34,782 nucleotides of DNA. It comes from Deltaproteobacteria bacterium. GTDB taxonomy: Bacteria; Desulfobacterota; Binatia; UBA12015. Below the pieces are notes generated by a model that was given only the letters and a program-made list of their open reading frames with translations, was not told the DNA's origin and did no database searches. The first letter of the stretch is position 1, and the number at the start of each line of letters is the position of its first letter. The stretch covers positions 1-34,782 of the forward strand of contig JAJCZO010000262.1 of NCBI GenBank assembly GCA_029262355.1, in the 5' to 3' direction. Shown here one piece after another: positions 15,415-24,473 of this stretch. The translations under genes were made by a program, and so were the position numbers.

Positions 15415-15845
15415 AGCGCGTCCGAGGCGCGGAGCGAAAGAGCCCGGAGCTCCCTCTCCATTCGCGCGTCGTGATCTCGGCTCGGGCGGGAGGTGCGGCA
15501 CCGACGACACCGTTCGCGCCGCCGGGCGCCGCCGGGCGCCGCGGCATTGCACGCCAAACAACGCGCGCCACGGTCCTGCCACCCGCCAAGGGGATGGCGG
15601 TCGTCGATCTCGCGGAGTTGGTCACGAAACCGGTCTGCCCGCAGGAACAACGTCTCGACGCGCGCCGGCGTCCGCTGCCCCGACTGCGTTCGCGTGACCA
15701 GCACCCGCCCCTCTCGCGCCGCAAGGGTCTCGAGGCGGTGGCGGTCGAGGTCCGCGCGAGACACCGTGTCGAAGCCAAGGCGCCGCAGCCAGATCGCCAG
15801 CCGGCCGAGCGAGCGATCGACCGCGAATGTCGGCACTCCCGCCAT
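15411..15845 (-). CDS. Mut7-C RNAse-domain protein (PIN-like)
   Basis: A 144-residue protein resembling the Mut7-C family of PIN-fold RNases. The start is FAVDRSLGRLAIWLRRLGFDT with the first acidic residue at D10, followed by AAREGRVLVTR and FRDQLREI. A C-terminal zinc-ribbon-like part has RCLACN and RCRRC, but it is shorter than usual, and the expected YWxGSH segment is not preserved (SRPSRDH instead). Within this part the DNA carries a 10-base tandem GC repeat (15516-15543), which may have altered it. The ATG at 15845 begins the domain; the frame is open to 16220 only across the next gene. RNase activity is inferred from the family. Confidence 0.65.
   Translation of the reverse strand: MAGVPTFAVDRSLGRLAIWLRRLGFDTVSRADLDRHRLETLAAREGRVLVTRTQSGQRTPARVETLFLRADRFRDQLREIDDRHPLGGWQDRGARCLACNAAAPGGARRRERCRRCRTSRPSRDHDARMERELRALSLRASDAL
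15516..15543. repeat. 10-base GC tandem repeat inside the Mut7-C gene
   Basis: The unit GCCGGGCGCC occurs twice in a row at 15521-15540 with partial copies on both sides. Because the unit is not a multiple of three, gain or loss of one copy would shift the reading frame of the zinc-ribbon end of the Mut7-C protein. Confidence 0.6.
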
Positions 15846-15874
15846 CACTGCAAGACCCCCCACATCGGCGACGT

Positions 15875-16936
15875 TCAGGCGCCCGGCCCGGTCTCGGCCG
15901 CGCACGAACCGAGGGCGGCGAAGGGCTCGTCGGGGGCGGCCTCCGTCGCGGTGCGAACTCGCGCCAGGGCAGCCGCCACGTCGCCCTGCTCTTCGTCGAG
16001 AACGCACTGGAACTGCCGCAGGTGCGACGAGTACGCGTAGTGCGCGAGAATGACGGCGTTGTTCATCTCCTTCGACGATCCGAACTCCTCGAAGATCACG
16101 ACGCGCTCCCGCAACCCGTCCTCGCTCGTTCGATCGCCCGACGCGACGTCGCGATAAAGGGCACGCAGGCGCTCGATCGACTTTCCCCAACGTTCGGAGC
16201 GGGCGATCTGGCTCTGCCATGCCGCCCTCGCCTCCTTGGCCGGTTCGGACTCATCGCCGTCGCGGACCGCGAAGAAGGCAGCCGATCCGGTGCTGCCGAT
16301 GAAGGTCGCGAACGACTCGTTGAAGGTCGTCTGGCCGGAGAGGTATGTCGTACGGTGGAGGAGTTCGTGGATCACCAGCCGAACGAGTGCGACCGGCTCT
16401 CCCTCGAGCCACGTCGAGAGAACAGGATCATCGAACCAGCCCAGCGTACTGAACGCCGACGACTCCCGAACGTAGGTGTCGTACCCCTGCTCCTTTAGCT
16501 CCGCCGCCTCCGCATCGGCGTCCTCGCGGTGGAAGAAGCCTTTGTACGCAACGTCACCGACGATGGGGAACCACCAGGTGTACGACTTCAAGCGGAGCCG
16601 ATCGGACGCCGACACCACCCACAACAAGGCCCCCGGCGGCACCTCGGCGAACGACCCATACGCGCCGCCGACCGCCATTCCGAGGTCCTCCTGGGCGAAG
16701 CGACGCGCTTCTGAGACCAGCTCGAGCTTCGCGCGCACCTCATCGGAGACCTGATCTCCCGCGAGAATGTCCTCGATCGGCTCCCGACTCCACAGAATCC
16801 GCGTCTCTTCGTACGCGGCGCGCAGGACGTAGGAGGGCGAACACCCGCCACACCCGACGGCCGACAGGATGAGGGGGAGGAGAACCGCGGCCAGAGAGCC
16901 CCGCGACGGCTGCCGCCGCCCCTCACGCCGAGACAT
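15875..16936 (-). CDS. Predicted lipoprotein zinc aminopeptidase (Aminopep / PF10023-like)
   Basis: A 353-residue protein with an N-terminal lipoprotein signal (Arg-rich start, LAAVLLPLILSAVGC; C29, possibly C32, would be lipidated). The conserved first part (SPSYVLRAAYEETRILWSR) is that of the predicted-aminopeptidase family. The zinc site is HELLHRT (H190, E191, H194), with a second Glu in FNESFA (E207), the gluzincin layout. It should sit in the periplasm, anchored to a membrane. The ATG at 16936 overlaps the end of the ABC transporter gene by 14 bases; an ATG at 17014 would add 26 residues ahead of the signal peptide and is unlikely. Substrate unknown. Confidence 0.8.
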   Translation of the reverse strand: MSRREGRRQPSRGSLAAVLLPLILSAVGCGGCSPSYVLRAAYEETRILWSREPIEDILAGDQVSDEVRAKLELVSEARRFAQEDLGMAVGGAYGSFAEVPPGALLWVVSASDRLRLKSYTWWFPIVGDVAYKGFFHREDADAEAAELKEQGYDTYVRESSAFSTLGWFDDPVLSTWLEGEPVALVRLVIHELLHRTTYLSGQTTFNESFATFIGSTGSAAFFAVRDGDESEPAKEARAAWQSQIARSERWGKSIERLRALYRDVASGDRTSEDGLRERVVIFEEFGSSKEMNNAVILAHYAYSSHLRQFQCVLDEEQGDVAAALARVRTATEAAPDEPFAALGSCAAETGPGA

Positions 16937-18782
16937 CACCCGCCGGGTTCTCCGCACCGCGGCTGCGGGCGCCCGAGTACTGGAGCTCGTACAGCCGTGC
17001 GTAGATCTCACCACGCTCGATCAACTCGGCGTGCGTACCGACCTCCCGGACCTCGCCCTTGTGCAACACGACGATACGGTCAGCCCTCTCCACCGTGGAC
17101 AGACGGTGGGCGATCACGATCGCCGTACGCCCCTTGAGTAGGCGCTCGAGGGCTTCCTGAATTTTCTGCTCGGTCTCCGTGTCGACACTGGAGGTGGCCT
17201 CGTCCAGGACGAGGATGCGCGGATCGTACGCGAGCGCCCGCGCCATCGCGAGCAGTTGACGTTGACCGGCCGAGAGATTGTTGCCCCGCTCGCGAATCGG
17301 CTCCTGCATCCCGCGCGGCAGGGATTCGACGAAGCCCCCGAGGTTTGCGGCCCGAATCGTCCGCCAGAGATCCTCCTCCGTCACCCCGTCGCGGCCCAGA
17401 CCGACGTTGCTGGCGACACTCCCCGCGAAGAGAAAGGCATCCTGAAGAACGATGCCAACCTCGCGTCGCAACTCTCGAACATTCCACTCGCGTACGTCAC
17501 GCCCGGACACCCGGACGGCCCCGCGGCCGACTTCGAAGCTCCGGCCGAGCAACTTCGTGAGCGTCGTCTTGCCAGATCCCGTCGCCCCGACGATGGCGAC
17601 CGTCTCGCCGGGCCGCACGGAGAGACTCACGTCGCGAAGCACCCACTCCTCGCGCTTGTAGGCGAACCAGACGTCCTCGAAGACCACCGCGCCTCGCTCG
17701 GCCTCATCGGCTGAGACCGGCGCGGTGCTCTGGGTTCCAGGCTCGGCCTCGGTGTCGAGAAGCTGGAAGATCCGCTCGGCCGCCGTCATCGCGGATTGCA
17801 GGACCGCGTACTTCGCCGAGAAGTCTCGGATCGGAATGAAGAACTTCTGCATGTATTCGATGAACGCGACCAGAGACCCGAAGGCGATTACACCGGCAAG
17901 GATCTGTCCCGAGCCGTACCAAACGACGATGGCCATCGAGATCGAGCTCGCCGCCTCGACGATCGAGAACAGAGACGCCTCGTAGATGTTCGCGAGGTGA
18001 TTGGCGTCGCGGTGTGAGCCGTTGTGGGTACCGAACTCTGCGTAGCTCTCCCGCTCATGCGCGAAGAGCTGGATGATCGACATCCCCGAGATCGACTCCT
18101 GGAGGAAGCTGTTGATGCGTGCGATACGTTCGCGAATTGTCCGGTAGGTCACGCGGGCTCGCTTGCGAAAGAAGTTGATCGCGAGCAGCAAGATCGGAAC
18201 CACGGTCAACGTGGCCAACGCCATGCGCCAATCCAGCCACAGCAGCAAAGCCACGATGCCCGATAGCGTGAGGAGATCCATGAAGATCGTCATCGCGCCC
18301 GTCGCGAACGCTTCGTTCAGCACGTCGACGTCGGTGGTGACGCGCGTCACCAGACGACCCACCGGGTTCTTGTCGAAGAACGCCTGCGGCAGCCGCTCCA
18401 TGTGGGCGAAGAGATCTCGCCGCAGGTCGGCCAGGCTCCGCTGCGCGACCGACATCGTGAGGTAGTACTGAAGGTATAGCGCGGCGAACTCACCGAGCAC
18501 CGCCAGGAAGAAGACGACCGCTACGGAACTGAGCCCTGCGACATCGCCCGTCTCCACGTACCGATCGATCCCGATCTTCAGCAGATAGGGCTGCAGCAGC
18601 ATCAACGCCGACGCCACGGGCAGCACGGCGAGGAGAGCCCAGAAGATCACCCGGTAGGGGCGAACGTAGTGCCACAGACGCAGCAGGAGGTCGGCATCGT
18701 AGGCACGCTCCAGCTCCGCCTCGGCGTGAATCCCCGCCACCTCGGCGGCGTCCGCACCTCCGTCTTTGCGCGGCTCGCTCAA
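16923..18782 (-). CDS. ABC exporter half-transporter with consensus catalytic site (MdlB/MsbA-like)
   Basis: A 619-residue half-transporter with six membrane segments (about 45-325) and a nucleotide-binding domain. Walker A is GATGSGKTT at 399-407, the signature is LSAGQ at 503-507, and Walker B is LVLDEATSSVD with the catalytic Glu present. The signature has Ala in place of the first Gly. Its partner, encoded just before it with an ATGA overlap, has a normal LSGGQ but Asp for the catalytic Glu. This is the pattern of heterodimeric exporters of the TM287/288 and MdlAB kind. Substrate unknown: lipids, drugs or a glycan precursor are possible. About 30 acidic residues precede the first membrane segment. 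Confidence 0.85.
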   Translation of the reverse strand: MSEPRKDGGADAAEVAGIHAEAELERAYDADLLLRLWHYVRPYRVIFWALLAVLPVASALMLLQPYLLKIGIDRYVETGDVAGLSSVAVVFFLAVLGEFAALYLQYYLTMSVAQRSLADLRRDLFAHMERLPQAFFDKNPVGRLVTRVTTDVDVLNEAFATGAMTIFMDLLTLSGIVALLLWLDWRMALATLTVVPILLLAINFFRKRARVTYRTIRERIARINSFLQESISGMSIIQLFAHERESYAEFGTHNGSHRDANHLANIYEASLFSIVEAASSISMAIVVWYGSGQILAGVIAFGSLVAFIEYMQKFFIPIRDFSAKYAVLQSAMTAAERIFQLLDTEAEPGTQSTAPVSADEAERGAVVFEDVWFAYKREEWVLRDVSLSVRPGETVAIVGATGSGKTTLTKLLGRSFEVGRGAVRVSGRDVREWNVRELRREVGIVLQDAFLFAGSVASNVGLGRDGVTEEDLWRTIRAANLGGFVESLPRGMQEPIRERGNNLSAGQRQLLAMARALAYDPRILVLDEATSSVDTETEQKIQEALERLLKGRTAIVIAHRLSTVERADRIVVLHKGEVREVGTHAELIERGEIYARLYELQYSGARSRGAENPAGDVSA

Positions 18783-20629
18783 ATCGCCTCCAGCTCTTCG
18801 GTCAATCGTTGGCGACGGAACAGGTCGGCGTAAAGCCCTCCCTCGGCGACCAGAGTCGCATGATCACCGCGCGCGATGATGCGACCCTTGTCGAGCACGA
18901 GGATCAGATCCGCATCTTGGACGGTCGACAGCCGGTGCGCCACGATCAAGCACGTGCGTCCACGCCGCCGCTGCTCGAGTGCCTCGAGGATGCGCTCTTC
19001 GGTGTGCGTATCGACGCTCGACAGCGAGTCGTCGAGCACAAGGATCGGCGAATCGACCAACAGAGCGCGCGCGAGCGTCACGCGCTGCTTCTGCCCGCCC
19101 GAGAGCGTGATCCCGCGCTCTCCCACCATCGTCTCATAGTGTCGGGGGAAGCTCTCGAGATCCTGCGCGACGGCGGCCCACTCGGCCGCTTCGTGGATCC
19201 TTCGCTCCCCCTCCTTACCGTCCGTCCCCAGCGCCGGAATGCCGAATGCGATGTTCGCTCGGATCGACGTAGAGAACAAAAACGGCTCCTGGGGCACCAT
19301 GCTGATGGCACGCCGAAGCTCCAGCAGGTCGTACTCGCGCACGTCTCGGCCGGCAATCCGAACCTCGCCGGAGGTCGCGTCGAAGAGCCGGGGCAGCAGG
19401 CGGAGCAGCGAGGTCTTGCCGGAGCCGGCCCGTCCGACCAGAGCGACCGTTGCCCCGGCCGGGATGTTGACATCGATGTCGCGAAGCACGGGCGCGTCGG
19501 GCGCGTCCGGATACGCGAACGACACCCCACGGAGCTCGATTTCGCCGTTGTCGATCTTCGGCCCGCGCTCGCCAGAAGCGCGCGGTGGGTCGGCAATCGA
19601 CGGCTCTTCGGCGAACACGGCCTGCAGACGCTGCATCCCAGCTCGGCCGCGCTGAACCATGGCGAACATCCACCCGAGCGCCATCGTCGGCCAGGCGAGC
19701 GCGTTCAGGTAGCCGATGAAGGCGACGAGGTCGCCCATCGTCAGTCGGCCCTCGGCGACCCGAGTCCCCCCCATCCAGAGAACGACCAGGATACCGAGCG
19801 CGCTCACCACGCGCATCGTCGGTCCGATGATTGCGCGCACCTTCGCCAGTTTCAGGCTAGCTTCACGCAGGCGACGATTCTGCTTCTCGAAACGCTCGGC
19901 CTCCACGTCCTCGAGAGCGTACGACTTCACGACGTGAATGCCGCTGACGTTCTCCTGGATGGTCGAGCTCATCTCCGCGAGGCCTTCCTGCACGCGAAGC
20001 GTCCCCTCCATCAAACGGCGTCCGTTGTGGCGCATCACCAGGATCACCAGGGGATAGGGTGCGAGGGCAGCCAGCGTGAGCGCTGGGTCGATCGCGGCCA
20101 TGATGGAGACGCCGTACGCGTAGTAGATCGGGGTGTTGAGGAGGTTCAGCACCGCCGGCCCCAACATGAGGCGCACCGCCCCGATGTCGTTCACCAGCCT
20201 CGACATCAGATCACCGGTGGTCTGCCGGTGGTAGAAATCCAGCGGAAGGCTCTCCAAGTGCGCGAAGAGGTCGTTTCTCAGGTCGTACTCGACGTCGCGG
20301 GCGACATTGAAGATCAGAAAGCGCGAGCACGCCCGAGCGAAGGCCTGGACGAGGGCGATGGCGACGATGAGCAGGGCGTACGTGGAGACGTCGGCCCCCG
20401 TCACCCCCGGAAGGCAGGGCTCGTTGCCGGCGAGCCCGGCGACCCGGGAGGTCGCCGGGGCGCCCTGGACCGACGCGCCGCTGCGCGCCAGCTCGTCGGC
20501 CAGGTGGTCGACCCCACACTTCAGCACCAGGGGCACGCTCATCGCGAGAGAGGCCGTGACCACCAAGCACAGGCATCCAGCGATGAAGCGAGCCCGATAG
20601 TGGCGCAGATAGCCAATGAGCCGGCCCAT
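18779..20629 (-). CDS. ABC exporter half-transporter with degenerate catalytic Glu (MdlA-like)
   Basis: A 616-residue half-transporter. Membrane segments span about 10-325, with an unusually long loop between the first two (residues 45-80, ending NEPCLPGVTG). Walker A is GRAGSGKTS at 399-407, the signature LSGGQ at 509-513. Walker B reads ILVLDDSLSSVD, with Asp534 where the catalytic Glu belongs, a hallmark of the non-consensus half of heterodimeric exporters. It is the first gene of a leftward unit that continues through the partner transporter, aminopeptidase, Mut7-C, small Cys-rich gene, GT2 and ligase-like gene. The 126-base divergent gap to the methyltransferase shows no convincing promoter. 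Confidence 0.86.
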   Translation of the reverse strand: MGRLIGYLRHYRARFIAGCLCLVVTASLAMSVPLVLKCGVDHLADELARSGASVQGAPATSRVAGLAGNEPCLPGVTGADVSTYALLIVAIALVQAFARACSRFLIFNVARDVEYDLRNDLFAHLESLPLDFYHRQTTGDLMSRLVNDIGAVRLMLGPAVLNLLNTPIYYAYGVSIMAAIDPALTLAALAPYPLVILVMRHNGRRLMEGTLRVQEGLAEMSSTIQENVSGIHVVKSYALEDVEAERFEKQNRRLREASLKLAKVRAIIGPTMRVVSALGILVVLWMGGTRVAEGRLTMGDLVAFIGYLNALAWPTMALGWMFAMVQRGRAGMQRLQAVFAEEPSIADPPRASGERGPKIDNGEIELRGVSFAYPDAPDAPVLRDIDVNIPAGATVALVGRAGSGKTSLLRLLPRLFDATSGEVRIAGRDVREYDLLELRRAISMVPQEPFLFSTSIRANIAFGIPALGTDGKEGERRIHEAAEWAAVAQDLESFPRHYETMVGERGITLSGGQKQRVTLARALLVDSPILVLDDSLSSVDTHTEERILEALEQRRRGRTCLIVAHRLSTVQDADLILVLDKGRIIARGDHATLVAEGGLYADLFRRQRLTEELEAI

Positions 20630-20755
20630 GGCGGAGTTGTAACGGCTGAAGCCTGGTTTTTGGAATCATCGGCTCCCCGGGCCCCGGGCGGCCCGACACG
20701 GTCGTTCGACCGCGGCCTTGCCGAACCGGCGCGAAGAGGCGAGATTCAGCGTTCT

Positions 20756-21646
20756 GTGAGCAATCCCTTCCTCGATCCTCCGTCGGACCCCGCTGGGCCG
20801 GGCGACGCCCCCCCATGCATCCTATGTGGCAGCCACCGCCGCACGAAGGTCTTCGAGAAGCAGGGGTACGACTTCCTGCGCTGCGGGGAATGCTCGCTCG
20901 TGCGCCTCGAGCCGGTGCCCGACGAGAAGACCCTCGCCCAGGTCTACGAGAGCTCCTATGACGACGGCGCCTACCGCACCTTCGCCGACGCGCATCAGAT
21001 CCGCCTCGCGCACGCCGAGGCGCGCCTCGACATCGTCGCGCCTCACGCCTCCGAAGGCCCGTGGCTCGACGTCGGATGTTCGACCGGCGCTTTCCTCGAT
21101 GCGGCGTCACGACGAGGCATCGACATCGACGGTCTCGACGTCTCCGCCTCCGCCGTCGAGACGGCCCGCGGAAGGGGCCTCAATGCGTTTCACGCCGCAG
21201 CCGAGAGCTTCGAACCAGAGCGCCGTTACGCGTACATCACGGGATTCGACGTACTCGAGCACGTGGTCGACCCCGGTGCCTTCCTCGACCGCATCCACGG
21301 CTGGCTCGCGCCCAGAGGTCGGATCGCGCTGACGGTCCCCGACATCAAGAGCATCCACGCCCGGCTGATGGGCCGTCACTGGTACTACTACAGCCCGCCA
21401 CTCCACATCACGTACTTCGATCGCGCAACGGCAACCAAGATGATGGAGAGCCACGGCTTCTACCCCATCGCGATCGCGAACGCGCCCAAGGTGATGACGA
21501 TCGACTACGTGACAAGCCAACTGGCGACCTTCAACCCGTGGCTGTACCGGGCCGTGTCAGCCGTCTCGGGCCTCGTGCCCGCAACGCTGCGTTCGCGGGC
21601 GCTGCCGATCTCGACCGGCGAGATCCTCGTCGTCGCCTCCGCCTAA
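20756..21646 (+). CDS. SAM-dependent methyltransferase with N-terminal zinc ribbon
   Basis: A 296-residue class I methyltransferase. The N-terminus has four cysteines, PCILC (C21, C24) and RCGEC (C43, C46), a zinc-ribbon arrangement common in methyltransferases of cell-surface sugar biosynthesis. The SAM site is WLDVGCSTGAFLDAA around 100-114, followed by GLDVSASAVETAR and GFDVLEHVVDP. Likely substrates are sugars or lipid-linked glycans. The GTG at 20756 is chosen because no ATG fits before the ribbon and the frame upstream is only the complement of the ABC transporter gene. It opens the rightward glycan cluster; the next gene begins 20 bases after its stop. Confidence 0.82.
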   Translation: MSNPFLDPPSDPAGPGDAPPCILCGSHRRTKVFEKQGYDFLRCGECSLVRLEPVPDEKTLAQVYESSYDDGAYRTFADAHQIRLAHAEARLDIVAPHASEGPWLDVGCSTGAFLDAASRRGIDIDGLDVSASAVETARGRGLNAFHAAAESFEPERRYAYITGFDVLEHVVDPGAFLDRIHGWLAPRGRIALTVPDIKSIHARLMGRHWYYYSPPLHITYFDRATATKMMESHGFYPIAIANAPKVMTIDYVTSQLATFNPWLYRAVSAVSGLVPATLRSRALPISTGEILVVASA

Positions 21647-21666
21647 GCACGGGACGCGCCGCCGCG

Positions 21667-22770
21667 ATGCCCTCGTCTTCGCCCCCAACGAGCTGGCTTC
21701 GACGCAGCAGCCAGGTTTTCGCGGGCCTCACCCTCGGCTTCGTGATCTTCGCGGGCCTGGGGGAGTTGCTGGCGCGATCCCTAAACCTCGTAGACCGCCT
21801 CAACGGATTCCCACGCCAACTCTACGCCGCAACGGAATCCGAAGAGCTGCCGTACGTCCTGCAGCGGTCGCTCGACACAAAGGCGCGAGGCCGCCGCGTC
21901 GTGATCGACGAGAACCGGATGCGGGTTGCCAATGAGCCGCGCACCTACCCGCCAGATGCACGGCGAATTCTCGTCCTGGGCGACTCGGTCGCATTCGGCT
22001 ACCGCCTGCCGTTCGAGGCCACCCTTGGGGCGCAACTGGAAAGAGTCCTCGACGAGCGCACCGGTAGGTCTCACCGCGTGCTCAACGGCGGAGTCGAAGG
22101 CTACAACACGCGCAACCAACTCGCCTGGCTTCGCGAACACGGACTCACCCAGAACCCCGAAGCCATCGTCGTCGCCTTCAATCTGAACGATTACGACTAC
22201 GGCCCCGTCATGGGCCCGAGCGGTGTCCTCACGACCGACCGAAACCAGCGCGTTTCGACCTGGTCTCTTGCCAACCTGTCCGACTTCTACGTCCTCCTTC
22301 GGTGGCTCGCGAAAATGGGCATGCAGGGACTGTCGGCGCCCCCCGAAGCGCCGACCGGAGATGGCCCGAGCGCTCCCGACGATACCGGCCAGCATTTCCG
22401 CAAGTTCGATCGCTTCGTGTCGATCCTCCGCAAGCGCTACTACGGCGAGCCGACCGACGAACGGTGGGAGCGCATGGTCGCGGCGCTCGGCGGGCTACGC
22501 GACGAGGCGGCCGCGCGCGGAATTCCGCTACTGATCGCCATCATTCCCGACGGCGATCAGATCGCGGTCGCGAACCCCAACATGATCCCGCAGCAGCGTC
22601 TGGAGACGGTCTGCCAACAGGAACGCCTGAACTGCCTCGACCTCGCACCCAGCTTCGAGGCCGAAGCTGGTGAAGAATCCCTGTTCATCGACATCATGCA
22701 TCCCAACGCCGAGGGGCACGCCATCATCGCGCGCAAGCTGGCCGACCGATTCGACGGAGCGCCGGAGTGA
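21667..22770 (+). CDS. SGNH/GDSL-type hydrolase, membrane anchored
   Basis: A 367-residue protein with one hydrophobic segment at about 16-36, so it is probably anchored and periplasmic. The SGNH blocks are present: GDS with Ser107 in ILVLGDSVAFG, an Asn-containing block (LNGGVEGYNT, FNLNDYD) and the C-terminal Asp-His pair D342/H345 in DIMHPNAEGH. It may remove or transfer acyl groups on a surface glycan, as many SGNH proteins of such clusters do. The stop overlaps the next GTG start by four bases. The gene at 31564 is a relative that has lost its serine. Confidence 0.82.
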   Translation: MPSSSPPTSWLRRSSQVFAGLTLGFVIFAGLGELLARSLNLVDRLNGFPRQLYAATESEELPYVLQRSLDTKARGRRVVIDENRMRVANEPRTYPPDARRILVLGDSVAFGYRLPFEATLGAQLERVLDERTGRSHRVLNGGVEGYNTRNQLAWLREHGLTQNPEAIVVAFNLNDYDYGPVMGPSGVLTTDRNQRVSTWSLANLSDFYVLLRWLAKMGMQGLSAPPEAPTGDGPSAPDDTGQHFRKFDRFVSILRKRYYGEPTDERWERMVAALGGLRDEAAARGIPLLIAIIPDGDQIAVANPNMIPQQRLETVCQQERLNCLDLAPSFEAEAGEESLFIDIMHPNAEGHAIIARKLADRFDGAPE

Positions 22771-24473
22771 GCGCCCCACCGCCCGCCGGGCCGACCACCG
22801 CGCGGTTTGAGGCCGCACTCGCGGCGCTCGGCTACGCAGTGTTGGTCACGTACCTCTCGTGGCCACTGCTCACCCAACCGGCGACCGCGGTGGTCGACCC
22901 CTTGGCGTTTTCCGAATCCGGCACGATCTGGACACGCAGTGACCTCGATCTGCTCATGTGGATTCTCGCGTGGGCCGCCCACGCCGTGATCGCGAAGCCG
23001 TTCGAGATCTTCCAGGCCAACATATTCCACCCCGCACCGGACGCGCTCGCGTCGTCGGAGCACCTCTTGGGGTTGCTCCCCCTGAGCGGCCCGGTCTTCT
23101 GGGCGACGGGCAACGCCGTACTGACCTACAATCTCACGACGCTCGCGGTGGTCTGGGTGGCGGCCTTCTCCACGTACCTACTCGTTCGAGCGTGGTCGGG
23201 ACGTGCGACCGCCGGATTCCTCGCGGGCGCCCTCTTCGCGCTGGGCGGCGAAGTGCCGCTCGACTTCTTGAGACTTCACACTTCGGCGCTCCACTTCTAT
23301 CCGCTCGTCCTCCTCCTCGCGTGGCGCGTCGCGGAGGCGCCGCGGACCGGCACCGTCATCGCCCGATGGATCACGGCCGCGCTCCAAGCGCTCTCCGGCG
23401 TATACGTCGCCTTCGGACTCGGCGCGCTCTGTGCTGCCGCAACCCCCTTTCTCGTGGCGCACGCCCGGCGCAATGGTCGTAGCGGCGTCGTCCCACTCGC
23501 TACGCTCGCGCTCGCCGCACTGCCCCTCGGCCTCGTGGCCGGACCGTATCTTCGGGTACAGACCGCCGGGATTCTTCCCGACGAGCAGGAGGCCCTCGAG
23601 CTCGTAACGCGGACGTCGAGCACCGCGACGGTGCTCGTCGGGCGGCTCTGGAGAGAGCTCACGATTCTCGGCGTCGCGCTGGCGGTCGCGGGCGGACTCT
23701 CCAAGAGTGCTCCCACCGGCACGCGAGCCTGCCTCCTGTCGATCGGTACCATCGGCTTCGTCCTCGCGCTCGGAACGCACGCAACGATCCCCGGCAGCGG
23801 TATACCGAGCGTCTACGAGATGCTGATGGCGGTCGTCCCGGGCTTCTCGGGCATGCGCGCGCCGAGCCGCTTCCTCTATTTGACGGAGCTCGCCCTGGCG
23901 GCCCTCGGCGGCCTCGGTGCCGCCACGCTCATCGCGCTTTGCACCGAGCGGTGGCACGCATCGGGGCGACGTGCCGCGCAGGTCGCGACCATCGTAGCCG
24001 CCGTCGCGCTCGTTCCGCTGCGCGCAGACCGCTGGCCACTCCCTCTCTCGGCCAATCCCCTCGCCGGGATCTTTGTCGGAAGCCACCAATGGCTTGCCCT
24101 CAACGCCGCCCCGGGCCCAGTACTCGATCTACCCGCACAGACCTCGGCCCTCGACGGGCGCGGGCTGCTCTCGACCGGGCGAGCGATGGTCGGGTCCACC
24201 CTGCACTGGTTCCCGTTGCTCAACGGCTACTCCGGACACCCACCACCGAGCCATATCCCCACGATGACGCTCGCGCAGCGCCTCCCCGACCAGCGAGCCC
24301 TTGCCGACCTCTGTGCGGGAACGGGCGTCCGCTGGATCGTCGTGCACCATGGCCTCCTCCCGGCGGGAAGCGACGAGGCTTGGGCGCGGGCCGAGCACAC
24401 GCTCCCGATCCGCCGATCCACGACACGGGGCCGCGACACGATCTACGAGGTGTTCTGCTCAGACGGTGCGTAG
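22767..24473 (+). CDS. Polytopic membrane protein, GT-C-like
   Basis: A 568-residue protein with about ten hydrophobic segments. After the first segment a long periplasmic loop carries an acidic motif (TRSDLDLLMW, D59 and D61) and then IFQANIFHPAPDALASSEHL. This layout, a first-loop acidic motif followed by an NIFxP and an EH block, is found in a widespread family of hypothetical membrane proteins resembling GT-C glycosyltransferases that use polyprenyl-phosphate sugars. The last 110 residues form a small periplasmic domain. GTG at 22767 overlaps the SGNH stop as GTGA. Glycosyltransferase activity is inferred, not shown; the protein at 26802 shares the plan. Confidence 0.72.
   Translation: MSAPPPAGPTTARFEAALAALGYAVLVTYLSWPLLTQPATAVVDPLAFSESGTIWTRSDLDLLMWILAWAAHAVIAKPFEIFQANIFHPAPDALASSEHLLGLLPLSGPVFWATGNAVLTYNLTTLAVVWVAAFSTYLLVRAWSGRATAGFLAGALFALGGEVPLDFLRLHTSALHFYPLVLLLAWRVAEAPRTGTVIARWITAALQALSGVYVAFGLGALCAAATPFLVAHARRNGRSGVVPLATLALAALPLGLVAGPYLRVQTAGILPDEQEALELVTRTSSTATVLVGRLWRELTILGVALAVAGGLSKSAPTGTRACLLSIGTIGFVLALGTHATIPGSGIPSVYEMLMAVVPGFSGMRAPSRFLYLTELALAALGGLGAATLIALCTERWHASGRRAAQVATIVAAVALVPLRADRWPLPLSANPLAGIFVGSHQWLALNAAPGPVLDLPAQTSALDGRGLLSTGRAMVGSTLHWFPLLNGYSGHPPPSHIPTMTLAQRLPDQRALADLCAGTGVRWIVVHHGLLPAGSDEAWARAEHTLPIRRSTTRGRDTIYEVFCSDGA

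Noticed and set aside
20671..20690. GC palindrome CCCGGG-rich in the divergent gap
   Set aside because: It could be an operator, but short G/C palindromes are expected by chance at this base composition, and no promoter is placed around it.
18809..20755. 649 codons open in frame ahead of the methyltransferase at 20756
   Set aside because: Complement of an ABC transporter gene; no domain is recognisable and the methyltransferase begins cleanly at its GTG.
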